This document shows positions 32,586 to 43,640 of a stretch of DNA of 64,000 bases, one piece after another. Location of the stretch: assembly GCA_030949565.1 (NCBI GenBank), contig JAUZSK010000051.1, positions 62,001-126,000 of the forward strand. Direction: 5' to 3'. Positions within the stretch are counted from its first letter, which is position 1. The number at the start of each line of letters is the position of its first letter. Source of the stretch: Enterobacterales bacterium. GTDB taxonomy: Bacteria; Pseudomonadota; Gammaproteobacteria; Enterobacterales; Kangiellaceae. The position numbers and the translations under genes are program-made. The notes beneath the pieces were generated by a model. It was not told the DNA's origin and made no database searches. It saw nothing but the letters and a program-made list of their open reading frames with translations.

Positions 32586-33257
32586 TTACCTATAAATTGA
32601 GTGGGTTTGTATATAGTTTTCTACCTCGAGAGGCAATTGTCTATATTGATTCATTTGTATTGCATTTTTTTTGCTTTTGGAAGCCTTGGCACCTGCTCGG
32701 ATCTGACTCGAAGAAACATTTTCCTCGATATCTTGCAATCGGTAATATTTACCTTGCCTGTGCTCCGAAAATTGTTGCCAGCTATCCACCGAAATAAAAC
32801 TTATTTCGGCCATTATTTGTTCAAGTTTATCAACCGAATAGCCTGGCCGATTGATCACTAGGCAGTGACAAAATTGATGTAGCTGTTCACTCTTATGCCA
32901 TTGTTTCAACTCCGATAAATTATCGTCCCCGATCACTAGCACAAAATGATGTTCAGGATAATCGTTTCTCAAACTTTTTAGCGTTTCTATAGTATAGCTT
33001 GGTCCTGATCTTTTACCTTCTCTTGGATCAACCACCAATTGAGGTATTTTTGAACTAATTAATTTAAGCATTTCGAGGCGCTGCTCAAAACTGGCAGAAT
33101 TTGGTTTTTTAAGTGCCGGAGTCGAGCAAGGCAATAGCCGTATCGGCCAGTCACTCGCTAAACGTCTTAAACGGTTGATAATCGTCAAATGGCCCATATG
33201 AATAGGGTCAAAGCTACCACCAAAAAGCCATTGCATATGACTAGTATGAACTGACAT
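32586..33257 (-). CDS. nadD: Nicotinate-nucleotide adenylyltransferase
   Basis: LFGGSFDPIHMGHL, SSSQIRAG. Confidence 0.95.
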   Translation of the reverse strand: MSVHTSHMQWLFGGSFDPIHMGHLTIINRLRRLASDWPIRLLPCSTPALKKPNSASFEQRLEMLKLISSKIPQLVVDPREGKRSGPSYTIETLKSLRNDYPEHHFVLVIGDDNLSELKQWHKSEQLHQFCHCLVINRPGYSVDKLEQIMAEISFISVDSWQQFSEHRQGKYYRLQDIEENVSSSQIRAGAKASKSKKNAIQMNQYRQLPLEVENYIQTHSIYR

Positions 33258-33281
33258 TATCGGACCAAAATAGTAAACTTA

Positions 33282-34259
33282 TCACTTGGCATTCCATATT
33301 CGCTTACCGCTAAGTAACCATAAACAGGATTCCATCTCTCGCCAAATGTCGCCTTTTTCTTGACCTTTTATCATGCGGTCCAAAAAAGCAAATCGGATCA
33401 ATATTTTCTGAAAAAGCACCAGAGGTAAACTTTGGGTGGCTTTGTTAATAGCGAGCTTAGTATCTCCCCAAACCCTATTTTGATTAAGGATGCTATCTGC
33501 CGACTGATTTTTTTGTTTTGCCTGCGATACCTGTGAACAAATTCTCACGCTTCTCGAAAGAGCTGAAAGTACAAGAATAGGATGCAGCGATTCCTGTTTA
33601 ACCGAGTTTAAAATTCTTACTGCTTTCTCGCCATTACCCAACAATGCTTGGTCGCAACACTGAAAGACGCTATAGCGACTCGAATCAGAAATCACTGCTG
33701 TAAGCCGATCTAAGCCGATCGCCTGACTTGGGTACAATATCGCCAGTTTGTTAATGGCTTGACTGGCAGCGAGTAAATTTCCTTCTGTTTGCTCGGCTAA
33801 CAATAAAGCAGCATCCGCCTCTAGCTGAACCGATTCATTTTTTGCTCGTTGCATAATCCAATATTGATACTGATTAGAATTTGGTGGATAAATAACTTCG
33901 ACCGACGCGACTTGACTAAGCGATTTAAACCACTTTGCCGACAGTTGTTTTTTTAATAAAAGCGGTAAACGAATTAAATAGCGATTGTCTTCATTCGCAT
34001 GACTGGTTAACTCGACTAAAACTTTTTTGGCTTGAGTATCGGGTACCGAAGAAAAACGGATGTCAAAAAGCTGAGCCTGAGCAAATAAAGACAAACTCTG
34101 ACTGGCATAAATCATCTCATCCCAATTAAAGGACTTTCCAACATCAACGATTTGTCGGTCCAGTTCATTATTTTGAGCGATTGAGGCAATTATTTTATCG
34201 CAAGCTTCTTGCTGCAAAAGCACCTCATCACTCACAATAATATAGACCAATTGCGCCAT
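33282..34259 (-). CDS. holA: DNA polymerase III subunit delta
   Basis: YIIVSDEVLLQQEACDKI, ASQAINKLAILYP; conserved neighbourhood. Confidence 0.93.
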   Translation of the reverse strand: MAQLVYIIVSDEVLLQQEACDKIIASIAQNNELDRQIVDVGKSFNWDEMIYASQSLSLFAQAQLFDIRFSSVPDTQAKKVLVELTSHANEDNRYLIRLPLLLKKQLSAKWFKSLSQVASVEVIYPPNSNQYQYWIMQRAKNESVQLEADAALLLAEQTEGNLLAASQAINKLAILYPSQAIGLDRLTAVISDSSRYSVFQCCDQALLGNGEKAVRILNSVKQESLHPILVLSALSRSVRICSQVSQAKQKNQSADSILNQNRVWGDTKLAINKATQSLPLVLFQKILIRFAFLDRMIKGQEKGDIWREMESCLWLLSGKRIWNAK

Positions 34260-34261
34260 GC

Positions 34262-34819
34262 TTACCCTTGCTTCTCATTGCTTAATTGTACAGCAATTAT
34301 TTGATTGAGCTGTGCCAAAACCTTGTCGGTCATTTTTTGATATAATTGTTGATGAATCATCTTCAACTCAGCTCGCTTACCAATAACATCATTGGCATCA
34401 ATATAAACACTCTGCTGCAGTTGATGGCTAAAACTATATTGGTCCAATAATTCATCCTCAAACTTTTGTTCTGTTTGCTTGGGTAGTATTAAATATTTTG
34501 TAAATAAGCTGACTTCAAATTCATTGTTGCGACCTAAGTCATCAATGCCAATCGCTTTTTGTTGTATTTTGATATTAATAATCATTAATTGGTAGTCCGC
34601 ATTATCAGCTTCTTTTGTAATAGAAAATTGCGCCTGCTGGAGTGCGAGGGTTATTTGCTTGGCAAATGATTGTCCAATATTGCTAGAAGGCACATAAATC
34701 ACGGTATCGGAATTATCTACCGTTAATTTATGATCAGACTGTCCACGCAAGTGAAAGCCACATCCACTTAATATCAGTAGCGTTAAATAGCATAATAGAA
34801 ATCGAATCAATGGTTTCAA
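34262..34819 (-). CDS. lptE: LPS assembly lipoprotein LptE
   Basis: LSGCGFHLRGQ; between holA and leuS. Confidence 0.93.
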   Translation of the reverse strand: MKPLIRFLLCYLTLLILSGCGFHLRGQSDHKLTVDNSDTVIYVPSSNIGQSFAKQITLALQQAQFSITKEADNADYQLMIINIKIQQKAIGIDDLGRNNEFEVSLFTKYLILPKQTEQKFEDELLDQYSFSHQLQQSVYIDANDVIGKRAELKMIHQQLYQKMTDKVLAQLNQIIAVQLSNEKQG

Positions 34820-34849
34820 TGGTTACTCCTCTTATTGCTTTAAGAACCC

Positions 34850-37462
34850 TTAGTTGGCCACAATATTAATCAAGCGACCCGGTACAAGAATCACTTTTCG
34901 GATATTTTTATCCTGAATAAACTTAGTCACATTCGGATCTTCTAAAGCTAACTTTTCAATACTTTCTTTATCGGCATCCGCTGACACCTCAATTTTGCCT
35001 CGGGTTTTACCATTAACTTGAAGAATGATTAACACCTCATCTTTGGCTAACGAATCGGCATCACATTGCGGCCACTGGGCATCAATAATTAGTTGCTCAT
35101 TGCCGGCTAATCGCCATAATTCTTGGCACAGATGAGGCACCACCGGAGATAGTAGTAAAACGCTGCAATCTAATGCATGTTTAACTAGACTTTTATCGAT
35201 ATCACTTTCTATTTTGAACTTAGCCACAGAATTAATCAGTTCCATCACCGCTGAAATGGCGGTATTAAATGAATGGCGACGCTCAAAATCATCGGTGACT
35301 TTAACGATGGTTTGGTTACTTTTTCGATACAATTCTTTTTGCATTTTGGAAAGACTGTCTAAATTGATTTCGCAAGCCGGAATCAATGCATTTTCAACAT
35401 AGAGTTTCCAGAGGCGTTTTAAAAACTTATGCGAGCCATTCACACCATCATCACGCCATTCCAAAGTTTGATCGGGAGGTGAAGCAAACATAGTATACAA
35501 ACGCGAAGTATCAGCACCGTACTGATTGATTAAGGCTTGAGGATCAACCCCATTATTTTTTGATTTTGACATCTTTTCCATACCAGCCAAGATCACAGGT
35601 TCACCGGTTGATTTTAATTTGGCACTGACGGCCTTGCCTTTGGAGTCTTTTTCGACATCGACCTCTTCAATTGAATGGTACTGATTGGTACCTTTGCTAT
35701 CTTTGGTGACAAAGGTATCAGATAACACCATACCTTGAGTTAATAATCGTTTGGCCGGTTCATCCGAATCAACCAAACCTGCATCGCGCATGAGTTTATG
35801 AAAAAATCGAAAATACAGTAAATGCATGGTGGCATGTTCGATTCCACCGACATATTGATCAACCGGTAACCAATAGTTGGCTTCGTCACTATCCAGCATT
35901 GCAGTATCGCAATTGGGTGAGGTGTAACGCGCATAATACCAACTAGATTCCATAAAAGTATCAAAGGTATCCGTTTCTCTTTTACCTTTAATACCATCTA
36001 CCATAACATCTTGAAAATCAGGGTTATCAATTAGCGGCGAATTGGCACCATCTAACTTCAAGTCAATGGGTAATTCCACTGGAAATTCCTTAGCCGTAAC
36101 CATCTCACCATTTTCGAGTTTAATCATTGGAATAGGTGCGCCCCAAAATCTTTGCCGTGACACACCCCAATCTCTAATTCGATAATTCACCTGTCGTTTA
36201 CCAAGATTTTCTTGCTCCAGCCAATCAGCCATTTTTTGTAAAGCTTGGTCGGAAGAAAGACCATCAAAATCCGCCGAATTAATCAGTTCGCCTTTTTCGG
36301 TGAAGGCTTCTTTATCAATATCGCAGGCAAGTTTAGATGTCGCACTCGGCTGAATAACCTGTTTTATTTCAATGCCATATTTATGCGCGAATTCCCAATC
36401 TCGTTGGTCATGTCCAGGAACCGCCATAACCGCGCCCGAACCATAATCCATCAGTACAAAATTGGCGATCCAAATTTCAACCTTTTTCCCAGTCACTGGA
36501 TGCATCGCATAGATACCTGTCGCGATACCCTTTTTCTCCATCGTCGCGATATCAGCTTCTGCCGTGGTGCTTTGATTACATTCGGCAATAAATTTGGCGA
36601 TGGCTGGGTTTTGATTGGCTGCGGCAGCGGCAATAGGATGTTTGGCCGCCACCGCTAGATAGGTCACACCCATTAGCGTGTCTACACGAGTGGTATAGAT
36701 GGAAACATCCGACAACGGCTTAGCAAGAGTTTGGTGGCTAAGGCTAGATTGATCCAATGCAAACACCATTTCAACCCCTTCCGAGCGACCAATCCAATTT
36801 CTTTGCTGAGTTTTAACACTATCGGGCCAGCCATCCAAACCGTCAATACTGGAAAGTAGCTCTTCGGCATATTCTGTAATTCGCAAAAACCACTGATCAA
36901 TTTCTTTTTTCTCCACTGGCGTTTCACAGCGCCAACAAAGACCATCATGCACCTGCTCGTTAGCCAGAACGGTTTCATCTTTTGGGCACCAGTTAACCGC
37001 CGAGGTCTTTTTATAAGCCAGATCTTTTTCAATCAATTGAGTAAAGAACCACTGCTCCCACTTGTAATAATCAGGTTGGCAGGTGGTTACTTCACGCTCC
37101 CAGTCATAGGCAAAACCGAGGCTTTGTAGCTGTTTTTTCATGTAGGCTATATTTTCAACGGTCCAACTGTGTGGTTCGGCTTTATTTTTGATGGCCGCAT
37201 TTTCCGCTGGTAAGCCAAAAGCATCCCAACCCATGGGTTGTAATACGTTTTTTCCTTGCATACGCTGAAAACGAGAAATAACATCGCCGATAGTGTAGTT
37301 TCGCACGTGCCCCATATGTAACCGACCACTCGGATAAGGCAACATGGAGAGGCAATAGAATTTCTGCTTTGAAGCATCCTTAACCGCTTTAAAAACCTTT
37401 TTCTGGTTCCATAACTGTTGAACGTTTACTTCTATTTGTTGGGGATTGTATTCACTTTGCAT
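34850..37462 (-). CDS. leuS: Leucyl-tRNA synthetase
   Basis: [35 protein letters not shown]. Confidence 0.98.
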   Translation of the reverse strand: MQSEYNPQQIEVNVQQLWNQKKVFKAVKDASKQKFYCLSMLPYPSGRLHMGHVRNYTIGDVISRFQRMQGKNVLQPMGWDAFGLPAENAAIKNKAEPHSWTVENIAYMKKQLQSLGFAYDWEREVTTCQPDYYKWEQWFFTQLIEKDLAYKKTSAVNWCPKDETVLANEQVHDGLCWRCETPVEKKEIDQWFLRITEYAEELLSSIDGLDGWPDSVKTQQRNWIGRSEGVEMVFALDQSSLSHQTLAKPLSDVSIYTTRVDTLMGVTYLAVAAKHPIAAAAANQNPAIAKFIAECNQSTTAEADIATMEKKGIATGIYAMHPVTGKKVEIWIANFVLMDYGSGAVMAVPGHDQRDWEFAHKYGIEIKQVIQPSATSKLACDIDKEAFTEKGELINSADFDGLSSDQALQKMADWLEQENLGKRQVNYRIRDWGVSRQRFWGAPIPMIKLENGEMVTAKEFPVELPIDLKLDGANSPLIDNPDFQDVMVDGIKGKRETDTFDTFMESSWYYARYTSPNCDTAMLDSDEANYWLPVDQYVGGIEHATMHLLYFRFFHKLMRDAGLVDSDEPAKRLLTQGMVLSDTFVTKDSKGTNQYHSIEEVDVEKDSKGKAVSAKLKSTGEPVILAGMEKMSKSKNNGVDPQALINQYGADTSRLYTMFASPPDQTLEWRDDGVNGSHKFLKRLWKLYVENALIPACEINLDSLSKMQKELYRKSNQTIVKVTDDFERRHSFNTAISAVMELINSVAKFKIESDIDKSLVKHALDCSVLLLSPVVPHLCQELWRLAGNEQLIIDAQWPQCDADSLAKDEVLIILQVNGKTRGKIEVSADADKESIEKLALEDPNVTKFIQDKNIRKVILVPGRLINIVAN

Positions 37463-37656
37463 GCTTGTGGATCTCAGTGCCTTAAGGCTAATTTCTGTCG
37501 TTTCGTATCAAGTGCGTGAGTCTTTAACTTGGCACACTCTAAAAAACAGCAATTTTAACGATTTTCTGGGCTGAGGGACAGCAATAGCGACAATTTGAGG
37601 CAAATATAGAACCTTTTTTTGTTTGCTAACGTCTTATTTGATAAATAATCAACAAT

Positions 37657-37857
37657 ATGGGACGCAAGATGCGAAAAAAACACTGGCTCAACCCGCTGCT
37701 TGCCCTGCTGGCTAGTTTATTCATGTGTATCATTCTGGCTTTAAGTCACGATCGAGCATTTTTATGGCAGGCAGAATGGGAATCGATGAGTCCAAACTGT
37801 TGGCAACACTCTCTTCATAATATCCATCGTCCACAATTCAATAAATCCAGCGTTTAG
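37657..37857 (+). CDS. Hypothetical small protein with one hydrophobic segment
   Basis: 66-aa ORF between leuS and ftsY; basic N-terminus then hydrophobic stretch. Confidence 0.3.
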   Translation: MGRKMRKKHWLNPLLALLASLFMCIILALSHDRAFLWQAEWESMSPNCWQHSLHNIHRPQFNKSSV

Positions 37858-37937
37858 TCTGGGATATGGTTCATTTGTTAGGAAATATAATGTTAAACTA
37901 AGCGCTGATAATGACTTCAAAGTAGAAATAATACGTA

Positions 37938-39002
37938 ATGACCCAAGATTCACCAAAAAAATCCGGTATTTTTGGCTGGTTTGGTAGTAAAAAATCAGCT
38001 CAAGAGATTGATCAATCTGAAACTAGCGAGCAAGCATTAACTGAAGGCACAACCTCCAGTTCAAACCACGATGATATTGAACCTCAAGGACTTTTTGGTC
38101 GTTTAAAGCAAGGTCTAGCGAAAACTCGCGCCCAGTTTTCATCGGGCTTAGCCGAGTTACTTTTAGGTCAAAAAGAAATCAACCATGAATTGCTGGAAGA
38201 AGTTGAAACGCTGCTATTAATGGCTGATTTAGGGGTGGATACTACCGAACAAATCATTCATGAACTCACCGAGCGTAGCGCCCGAAAAGAACTAAAAAAT
38301 TCTGAAGCACTGCTAGAAAAATTAAAATCAATATTACTCGAAACCGCCTTGTCGGTAGAACAACCACTGGTTATTCCGCAACAGGATAAACCCTTTGTGA
38401 TCCTTATGGTCGGCGTCAATGGCGTTGGCAAAACCACCACCATCGGTAAACTGGCCCACCAATTTATGGACCAGGGTAAAAGCGTGATGTTGGCAGCTGG
38501 TGATACTTTTAGAGCCGCAGCGGTGGAACAGTTGAAAGCTTGGGGCGACCGAAATGAAGTGCCCGTGGTAGCGCAACATACCGGCGCCGACAGTGCTTCC
38601 GTCATTTATGACGCACTTGAAAAGGCCAGTGCAAAAAATATTGATATTGTCATTGCCGATACAGCTGGGCGCTTACATAACAAGGGCAACCTTATGGACG
38701 AGTTAAAAAAGATCAAACGGATTATGGGAAAGATCGATGCCGAAGCGCCACATGAAGTTATGCTAGTGGTCGATGCAGGAACCGGGCAAAATGCCTTGGT
38801 TCAGGCGGTGGAATTTGATAAGGTCGTTAAATTGACCGGCGTAACCATTAGTAAGCTCGATGGCACCGCTAAAGGTGGGGTCGTTTTTGCTCTTGCAGAT
38901 AAGCTCAAATTACCCATACGCTACATCGGCGTTGGAGAATCAAAACAAGATCTACGCCAATTTAATGCTAAAGACTATGTCAACGCATTGTTTGAAAGCT
39001 AG
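37938..39002 (+). CDS. ftsY: Signal recognition particle receptor FtsY
   Basis: GVNGVGKTTTIGKLA, DTFRAAAVEQL, DTAGRLHNKGNLMDELKK, KLDGTAKGG. Confidence 0.98.
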   Translation: MTQDSPKKSGIFGWFGSKKSAQEIDQSETSEQALTEGTTSSSNHDDIEPQGLFGRLKQGLAKTRAQFSSGLAELLLGQKEINHELLEEVETLLLMADLGVDTTEQIIHELTERSARKELKNSEALLEKLKSILLETALSVEQPLVIPQQDKPFVILMVGVNGVGKTTTIGKLAHQFMDQGKSVMLAAGDTFRAAAVEQLKAWGDRNEVPVVAQHTGADSASVIYDALEKASAKNIDIVIADTAGRLHNKGNLMDELKKIKRIMGKIDAEAPHEVMLVVDAGTGQNALVQAVEFDKVVKLTGVTISKLDGTAKGGVVFALADKLKLPIRYIGVGESKQDLRQFNAKDYVNALFES

Positions 39003-39027
39003 ACAACCTCAATAAGAGATTTTATCC

Positions 39028-39750
39028 ATGATCGAATTTGCCCATGTCTCCAAACGCTACCCCAACGGGCAAATTGCACTAAGGAATATTGATTTACAGA
39101 TCGGTGCTGGGGAAATGGCTTTTTTAACTGGCCATTCAGGCGCGGGTAAAAGCACCATGCTTAAGCTTATCAGCCTAATGGAACGGCCGACCGCTGGGCA
39201 AGTAATCATTAATGGTAAAAACCTGAACCGAATAAAGCCCCGGAAAATCCCCGCAATAAGACGTGATATCGGCATGATTTTTCAGGATCATAGGCTCCTG
39301 TTTGACCGCAGCGTGTTCGATAACGTGGCATTACCGCTAATGATTGCCGGTTATGATCACCGAGAAATTGGCCGCCGCGTTCGTGCTGCGTTGGATAAAG
39401 TTGGTTTGTTATCGAAAGAGAAAAGTACACCAATCATGCTATCGGGTGGTGAGCAGCAACGAGTTGGCATTGCAAGAGCGGTAGTCAACAAACCACCTCT
39501 TTTGTTGGCAGATGAACCGACCGGAAATCTCGATCCAGAACTGTCCGCCGAAATCATGCGTTTATTTGAGCAGTTTAATCAAGTGGGCGTAAGTCTGCTG
39601 ATCGCTTCCCATGATTTAAGCCTGTTAGCTAAAATGCATTATCGAACACTAGTCATGAAAGACGGCCAATTGATTCAAGATCGCTCAGATACGCCGCAAG
39701 GTTTAGACTTACCACCCGCGCAATTGCTGGGGGCTGATAATGAATCCTGA
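39028..39750 (+). CDS. ftsE: Cell division ATP-binding protein FtsE
   Basis: GHSGAGKST, LSGGEQQRVGIARA, LLADEPTGNLD. Confidence 0.97.
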   Translation: MIEFAHVSKRYPNGQIALRNIDLQIGAGEMAFLTGHSGAGKSTMLKLISLMERPTAGQVIINGKNLNRIKPRKIPAIRRDIGMIFQDHRLLFDRSVFDNVALPLMIAGYDHREIGRRVRAALDKVGLLSKEKSTPIMLSGGEQQRVGIARAVVNKPPLLLADEPTGNLDPELSAEIMRLFEQFNQVGVSLLIASHDLSLLAKMHYRTLVMKDGQLIQDRSDTPQGLDLPPAQLLGADNES

Positions 39751-40714
39751 TCAACTCACTGGCGCCAGACTAACGCAGGGCGCTAGTTTAAAAGCACGCT
39801 TTAAAATGCTGATTAGACTGCATAAACTTGAAGCAAAACGCGGTATTCAAGACATTTTCGATAATCCTTTATCCAATTTTATGACGGTTTTGGTCATTGC
39901 CATCGCCCTTGCGCTGCCTACTGGCCTCCAAATTATGCTGGATAATGGCAAACAACTCAGCCAAAGCTGGGATGGAGCCAGTCGGATCTCTTTGTTTTTA
40001 ACACTTGAGACCAGCAAAAAACAAACTATCGACTTATCCAACAAGATTCGACAGAATTTAGCTATTAAAAATGTCGAAGTTATTTTGCCTGATCAAGCGC
40101 TTAAAGATTTTAGTCAGCAATCGGGGTTCGTTGATGCCATAGGAGAGCTTGATCAAAACCCTCTACCACCAACTTTGGTGGTTCAACCGGTAGAAGCCTA
40201 TTCAACACCCTTTGAATCAGGCAAATTATTGGCTATTTACGCAAAGTTGCCACAGGTTGAAAAAGCCCAATTAGATTTGGATTGGGTACGCAAGCTCTAC
40301 GCCTTAATCCAACTCGCTGAAAAAGCGGCGGCCGCTTTGGGCTTGGCTTTAGGACTGGCCGTGTTACTGATAATAGGTAATACCATACGCTTATCAGTGC
40401 AAAACCGGCGTGATGAAATTGAAATCGTCAAACTCATCGGTGCCACTAACGCATTTATTCGACGCCCCTTCCTCTATACCGGCTTTTGGTATGGGTTATT
40501 TGCAGGTATTAGCTGTTGGCTACTTGTCGAAATATCACTTTTCTGGTTACAGCAACCAATTGCTAACTTAGCAGGGCTCTATCAGAGTGATTTTACTCTT
40601 AGCGGACTCAGTTGGAGCCAAAGTATACAACTCATCAGTATCAGTTGTGGATTAGGTCTGCTAGGTTCTTGGCTCAGCGTAGGCCGCCACATTCGGGCAA
40701 TTGAACCAAGATAA
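39740..40714 (+). CDS. ftsX: Cell division protein FtsX
   Basis: Overlaps ftsE; RDEIEIVKLIGATNAFIRRPFLYTG. Confidence 0.96.
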   Translation: MNPDQLTGARLTQGASLKARFKMLIRLHKLEAKRGIQDIFDNPLSNFMTVLVIAIALALPTGLQIMLDNGKQLSQSWDGASRISLFLTLETSKKQTIDLSNKIRQNLAIKNVEVILPDQALKDFSQQSGFVDAIGELDQNPLPPTLVVQPVEAYSTPFESGKLLAIYAKLPQVEKAQLDLDWVRKLYALIQLAEKAAAALGLALGLAVLLIIGNTIRLSVQNRRDEIEIVKLIGATNAFIRRPFLYTGFWYGLFAGISCWLLVEISLFWLQQPIANLAGLYQSDFTLSGLSWSQSIQLISISCGLGLLGSWLSVGRHIRAIEPR

Positions 40715-40771
40715 GCCACGATAACCAGATAAAAAATAACGTCGTTTGCAGCGTTTGTAACAATCTAATTC

Positions 40772-40794
40772 AAGCTGAAACTTTTAGCTTTTTT
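40772..40794 (+). terminator. Intrinsic terminator after ftsX
   Basis: AAGCTGAAAcTTTTAGCTTTTTT. Confidence 0.55.
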
Positions 40795-40819
40795 AGCACT
40801 CTTAGTAAATAACTGCTAA
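40793..40819 (+). promoter_or_regulatory. Near-CIRCE element (degenerate right arm)
   Basis: TTAGCACTC-ttagtaaat-AACTGCTAA: perfect left arm, N9 spacer, 7/9 right arm. Confidence 0.6.
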
Positions 40820-40823
40820 AAAG

Positions 40824-40850
40824 TTAGCACTCTCTATAAAAGAGTGCTAA
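40824..40850 (+). promoter_or_regulatory. CIRCE operator (HrcA-binding site) upstream of rpoH
   Basis: TTAGCACTC-tctataaaa-GAGTGCTAA: perfect match to TTAGCACTC-N9-GAGTGCTAA. Confidence 0.93.
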
Positions 40851-40938
40851 AATTATCCCAATTAGACAGAATTATAACGCTTTTCAATCGAGAATTTTTA
40901 TTTTAGGTCTCTTGAAAACCGATGATAGGAGTAGGTAA

Positions 40939-41799
40939 ATGACTATTGACAGCAAAAAAAGATTAAAGCCCCTTAATCTCTTGGTTCCACAGGGTAATAT
41001 TGAATCTTATGTGACGGCTATTCATGCAATCCCGGTATTATCCGCGGAAGAAGAGAGAAGCCTTGCGATTCACTACAAAGAAACCGGCGATCTCGATGCG
41101 GTTCGTAACTTAATCATGTCGCATTTACGCTTTGTCGCTCATATCGCAAGAAGTTACAGTGGTTACGGTTTACCACAAGCTGATTTAATTCAAGAAGGTA
41201 ACGTCGGCCTGATGAAAGCGGTTAAACGCTTCGACCCCGAAGTAGGTGTTCGTTTAATTTCCTTTGCGGTTCATTGGATTAAAGCTGAAATACATGAGTT
41301 TGTGCTTAAAAACTGGCGTGTGGTGAAAATTGCAACCACCAAAGCGCAGCGAAAATTATTTTTTAACCTTCGTAGCGCTAAAAAATCACAGAACTGGTTA
41401 ACGAACGATGAAGTTAAAGCCGTAGCTGATGATTTAGGTGTGGCTGAAATCGAAGTAAGGCGTATGGAAAGTCGTTTAAACTCTCGTGATACAGCTTTTG
41501 ACTTACCCGCTGATGCGGATGATGAAACTAGCTATGCTCCCGCTGCCTACTTAGAATCAGCAAACAGCGATCCAGCCGATGTCTTAGAGAAAGAAGATTG
41601 GCAAGACCATAATCAGCAGATGCTTATGGGGGCTCTTAAAGATCTCGACAGCCGTAGCCAAGCGATTTTGGCGGCCCGTTGGCTCAGTGATGAAAAAGCC
41701 ACCTTGCAAGAGCTTGCTGACCGTTACCAAGTGTCCGCCGAAAGGATCAGACAACTTGAAAAAAATGCGATGAAAAAGCTAAAGGCGAGCATGCAGTAA
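40939..41799 (+). CDS. rpoH: RNA polymerase sigma-32 factor
   Basis: [63 protein letters not shown] RpoH box. Confidence 0.98.
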   Translation: MTIDSKKRLKPLNLLVPQGNIESYVTAIHAIPVLSAEEERSLAIHYKETGDLDAVRNLIMSHLRFVAHIARSYSGYGLPQADLIQEGNVGLMKAVKRFDPEVGVRLISFAVHWIKAEIHEFVLKNWRVVKIATTKAQRKLFFNLRSAKKSQNWLTNDEVKAVADDLGVAEIEVRRMESRLNSRDTAFDLPADADDETSYAPAAYLESANSDPADVLEKEDWQDHNQQMLMGALKDLDSRSQAILAARWLSDEKATLQELADRYQVSAERIRQLEKNAMKKLKASMQ

Positions 41800-41822
41800 G
41801 TAGATATTCTTACAATTAATTT

Positions 41823-41848
41823 AAAAAAGCGCCTACGGGCGCTTTTTT
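41823..41848 (+). terminator. Intrinsic terminator after rpoH
   Basis: AAAAAAGCGCCtacGGGCGCTTTTTT. Confidence 0.92.
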
Positions 41849-42127
41849 ATTGCTAAGACACTAATATTTAATGCTTTTCTAATGGATTTATCGGTAAAAA
41901 CGAACTCAAAGCTTGATTCTATTGATCCAGATCCTCGCATATTGACAAAAATAAGGATAATATGGCATATCGACAATTTCTAGAAGGTAAATCCGTTACA
42001 AACATTGAGTAGTACCCGACCCGTTAACTCGCAGTAAAGCTGATACTGACAGATGTCTGTAATCCTGCTCGTCGAGATTCAATGCTGAATTCTAGGATCA
42101 AATCGATTCAACTAGGAGGCATTATCA

Positions 42128-42966
42128 ATGAAAAAAAATAACCCAAACACTCATATTGACCCTTAGTGTTTTGTTCATTATTTCTTGTGGTGAACAAGCC
42201 GCACAAAAAAGAAACTGACAAAACACCACCAGCTGTAGCGAAAGATACCGCAATCCCGGAAAAACATCAGTGTAACCTAACATTAGGTTGGGACCCTTGG
42301 GAACCCTACCAATACTTAACACCCGACGATACAGTTCAAGGTCTTGAAATTGATCTAATCACAGCCATGGCTAATCAGGTTGGCTGTCAAATTGACTTTG
42401 TACAGCATGACTGGATGCATCTGCTACAAGGCATAAAGAATGGCAGCATCGATATGCTCGGTGGTGCGAGTGAAACTGAAAACAGAAAATCCTTTGCTTA
42501 TTTTTCTGCACCCTATCGACAAGAATCGTTTGTGCTCTATGTGCGAACCAAGCAACTCGATAAATATAATGACCATACTCTAATACAACTGCTTGATAAC
42601 CAGTTCCGTGTGGGAGTGACGGAAGATTATATTTATGGCGATCAGGTCTCTGACATTCAAGATCAAGAAAAATATAAAAATCTGATTGTTACCGTACCTA
42701 TCACCGAGGTGAATTACTATAACCTAATCCAAAATAATATTGATGGTTTTTTGGAAGATCCTTTTGTTGCCGGCTATACCATTAAACGTAAAGGGCTTAG
42801 TCGACAAATACAGGCGACCAATATTGAAGTGAACAGCGGTACTGTTTCCATAATGTTTAGCAAGGCCAGTATTCAACCGGAAAAAGTTGAAGCGTTTAAT
42901 AAAGCACTGGAAGCTATAAAAGCATCCGGCGACTATCAGAAGATATTGGATAAGTATAGTAGTTAA
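42128..42966 (+). pseudogene. Family 3 extracellular solute-binding-like lipoprotein, two apparent frameshifts at the N-terminus
   Basis: ORF body 42166-42966 (GLEIDLITAMANQVGCQIDFVQHDWMHLLQGIKNGSIDML). Signal peptide MKKITQTLILTLSVLFIISCGEQA is recovered if the A8 at 42131 were A7 and the A6 at 42205 were A7. Confidence 0.8.
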
Positions 42967-43000
42967 AACTCCATTTCCAATACCTAACCTGGGCTAAAAA

Positions 43001-43032
43001 AATGCTTCCTTAAATCGCTTTAAGGAAGCATT
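43001..43032. terminator. Strong, possibly bidirectional hairpin
   Basis: AATGCTTCCTTAAAtcgcTTTAAGGAAGCATT. Confidence 0.8.
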
Positions 43033-43079
43033 AAACGGAGTAACTACAAAACTTTAAATGATAGTTTTTCAGATCAAAT

Positions 43080-43503
43080 CTAGTGAATTTCAATTTGTTT
43101 TAATTGCTGCTTTTCAACCGTTTTCGGAATGGTCAAATACAGCATTCCATTTTTGTTTTCGGCTCGAATATTGTCGCCATCAACATTTTTAGGCAGTGAG
43201 AAACTGCGGTTGAAATGTCCATAAGAACGCTCAATTCGATGCGGTTTTTGATCTTTTTTCTATTGTTCTTTCACCGCTAATGGTTAATATATATTTTTCA
43301 AGGCTAACCTTTACGTCTTCTTTATTGACTTCAGGAAGTTCTGCCTTAATTAAAAATGCATCGCTATTCTCAGTAACATCAACGGCAGGAACCCAATCGG
43401 CTGACAATGTATCTTCCTCATTAGGACGATTGATAACGGCGCGATTTAAGCCATTAAAAAGATCGTCAAAATGTCTAAATGACTGCCAAGGTGTAATATT
43501 CAT
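43080..43503 (-). pseudogene. Hsp20/alpha-crystallin small heat shock protein, apparent frameshift
   Basis: N-part MNITPWQSFRHFDDLFNGLNRA...KAELPEVNKEDVKVSLEKYILTISGERTIE; C-part KPHRIERSYGHFNRSFSLPKNVDGDNIRAENKNGMLYLTIPKTVEKQQLKQIEIH off-frame; shift at T6 43254-43259. Confidence 0.88.
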
Positions 43504-43525
43504 AATAGTATCTCCTCATATTTAC

Positions 43526-43547
43526 TGTTAGCTTTTATGCGCTAACA
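43526..43547 (-). promoter_or_regulatory. Inverted repeat in hsp20 leader
   Basis: TGTTAGC-N8-GCTAACA. Confidence 0.6.
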
Positions 43548-43612
43548 ATATAAATTAAAATCTGAAATAGAAACTATAAAACCGGTTTTAGTTGTTTCTT
43601 CTAGTAACTTTA

Positions 43613-43640
43613 ATATGGGAGCACTTTTATTTTTTTCAAG
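43613..43640 (-). promoter_or_regulatory. Sigma-32-like promoter of hsp20
   Basis: Minus strand CTTGAAA-N14-CCCATATT, close to CTTGAAA-N11-16-CCCCATNT. Confidence 0.7.

Noticed and set aside
43526-43547. hsp20 upstream inverted repeat as a CIRCE element
   Set aside because: Core TTAGC-N8-GCTAA is shorter and lacks the ACTC/GAGT inner bases and the 27-bp span of CIRCE.
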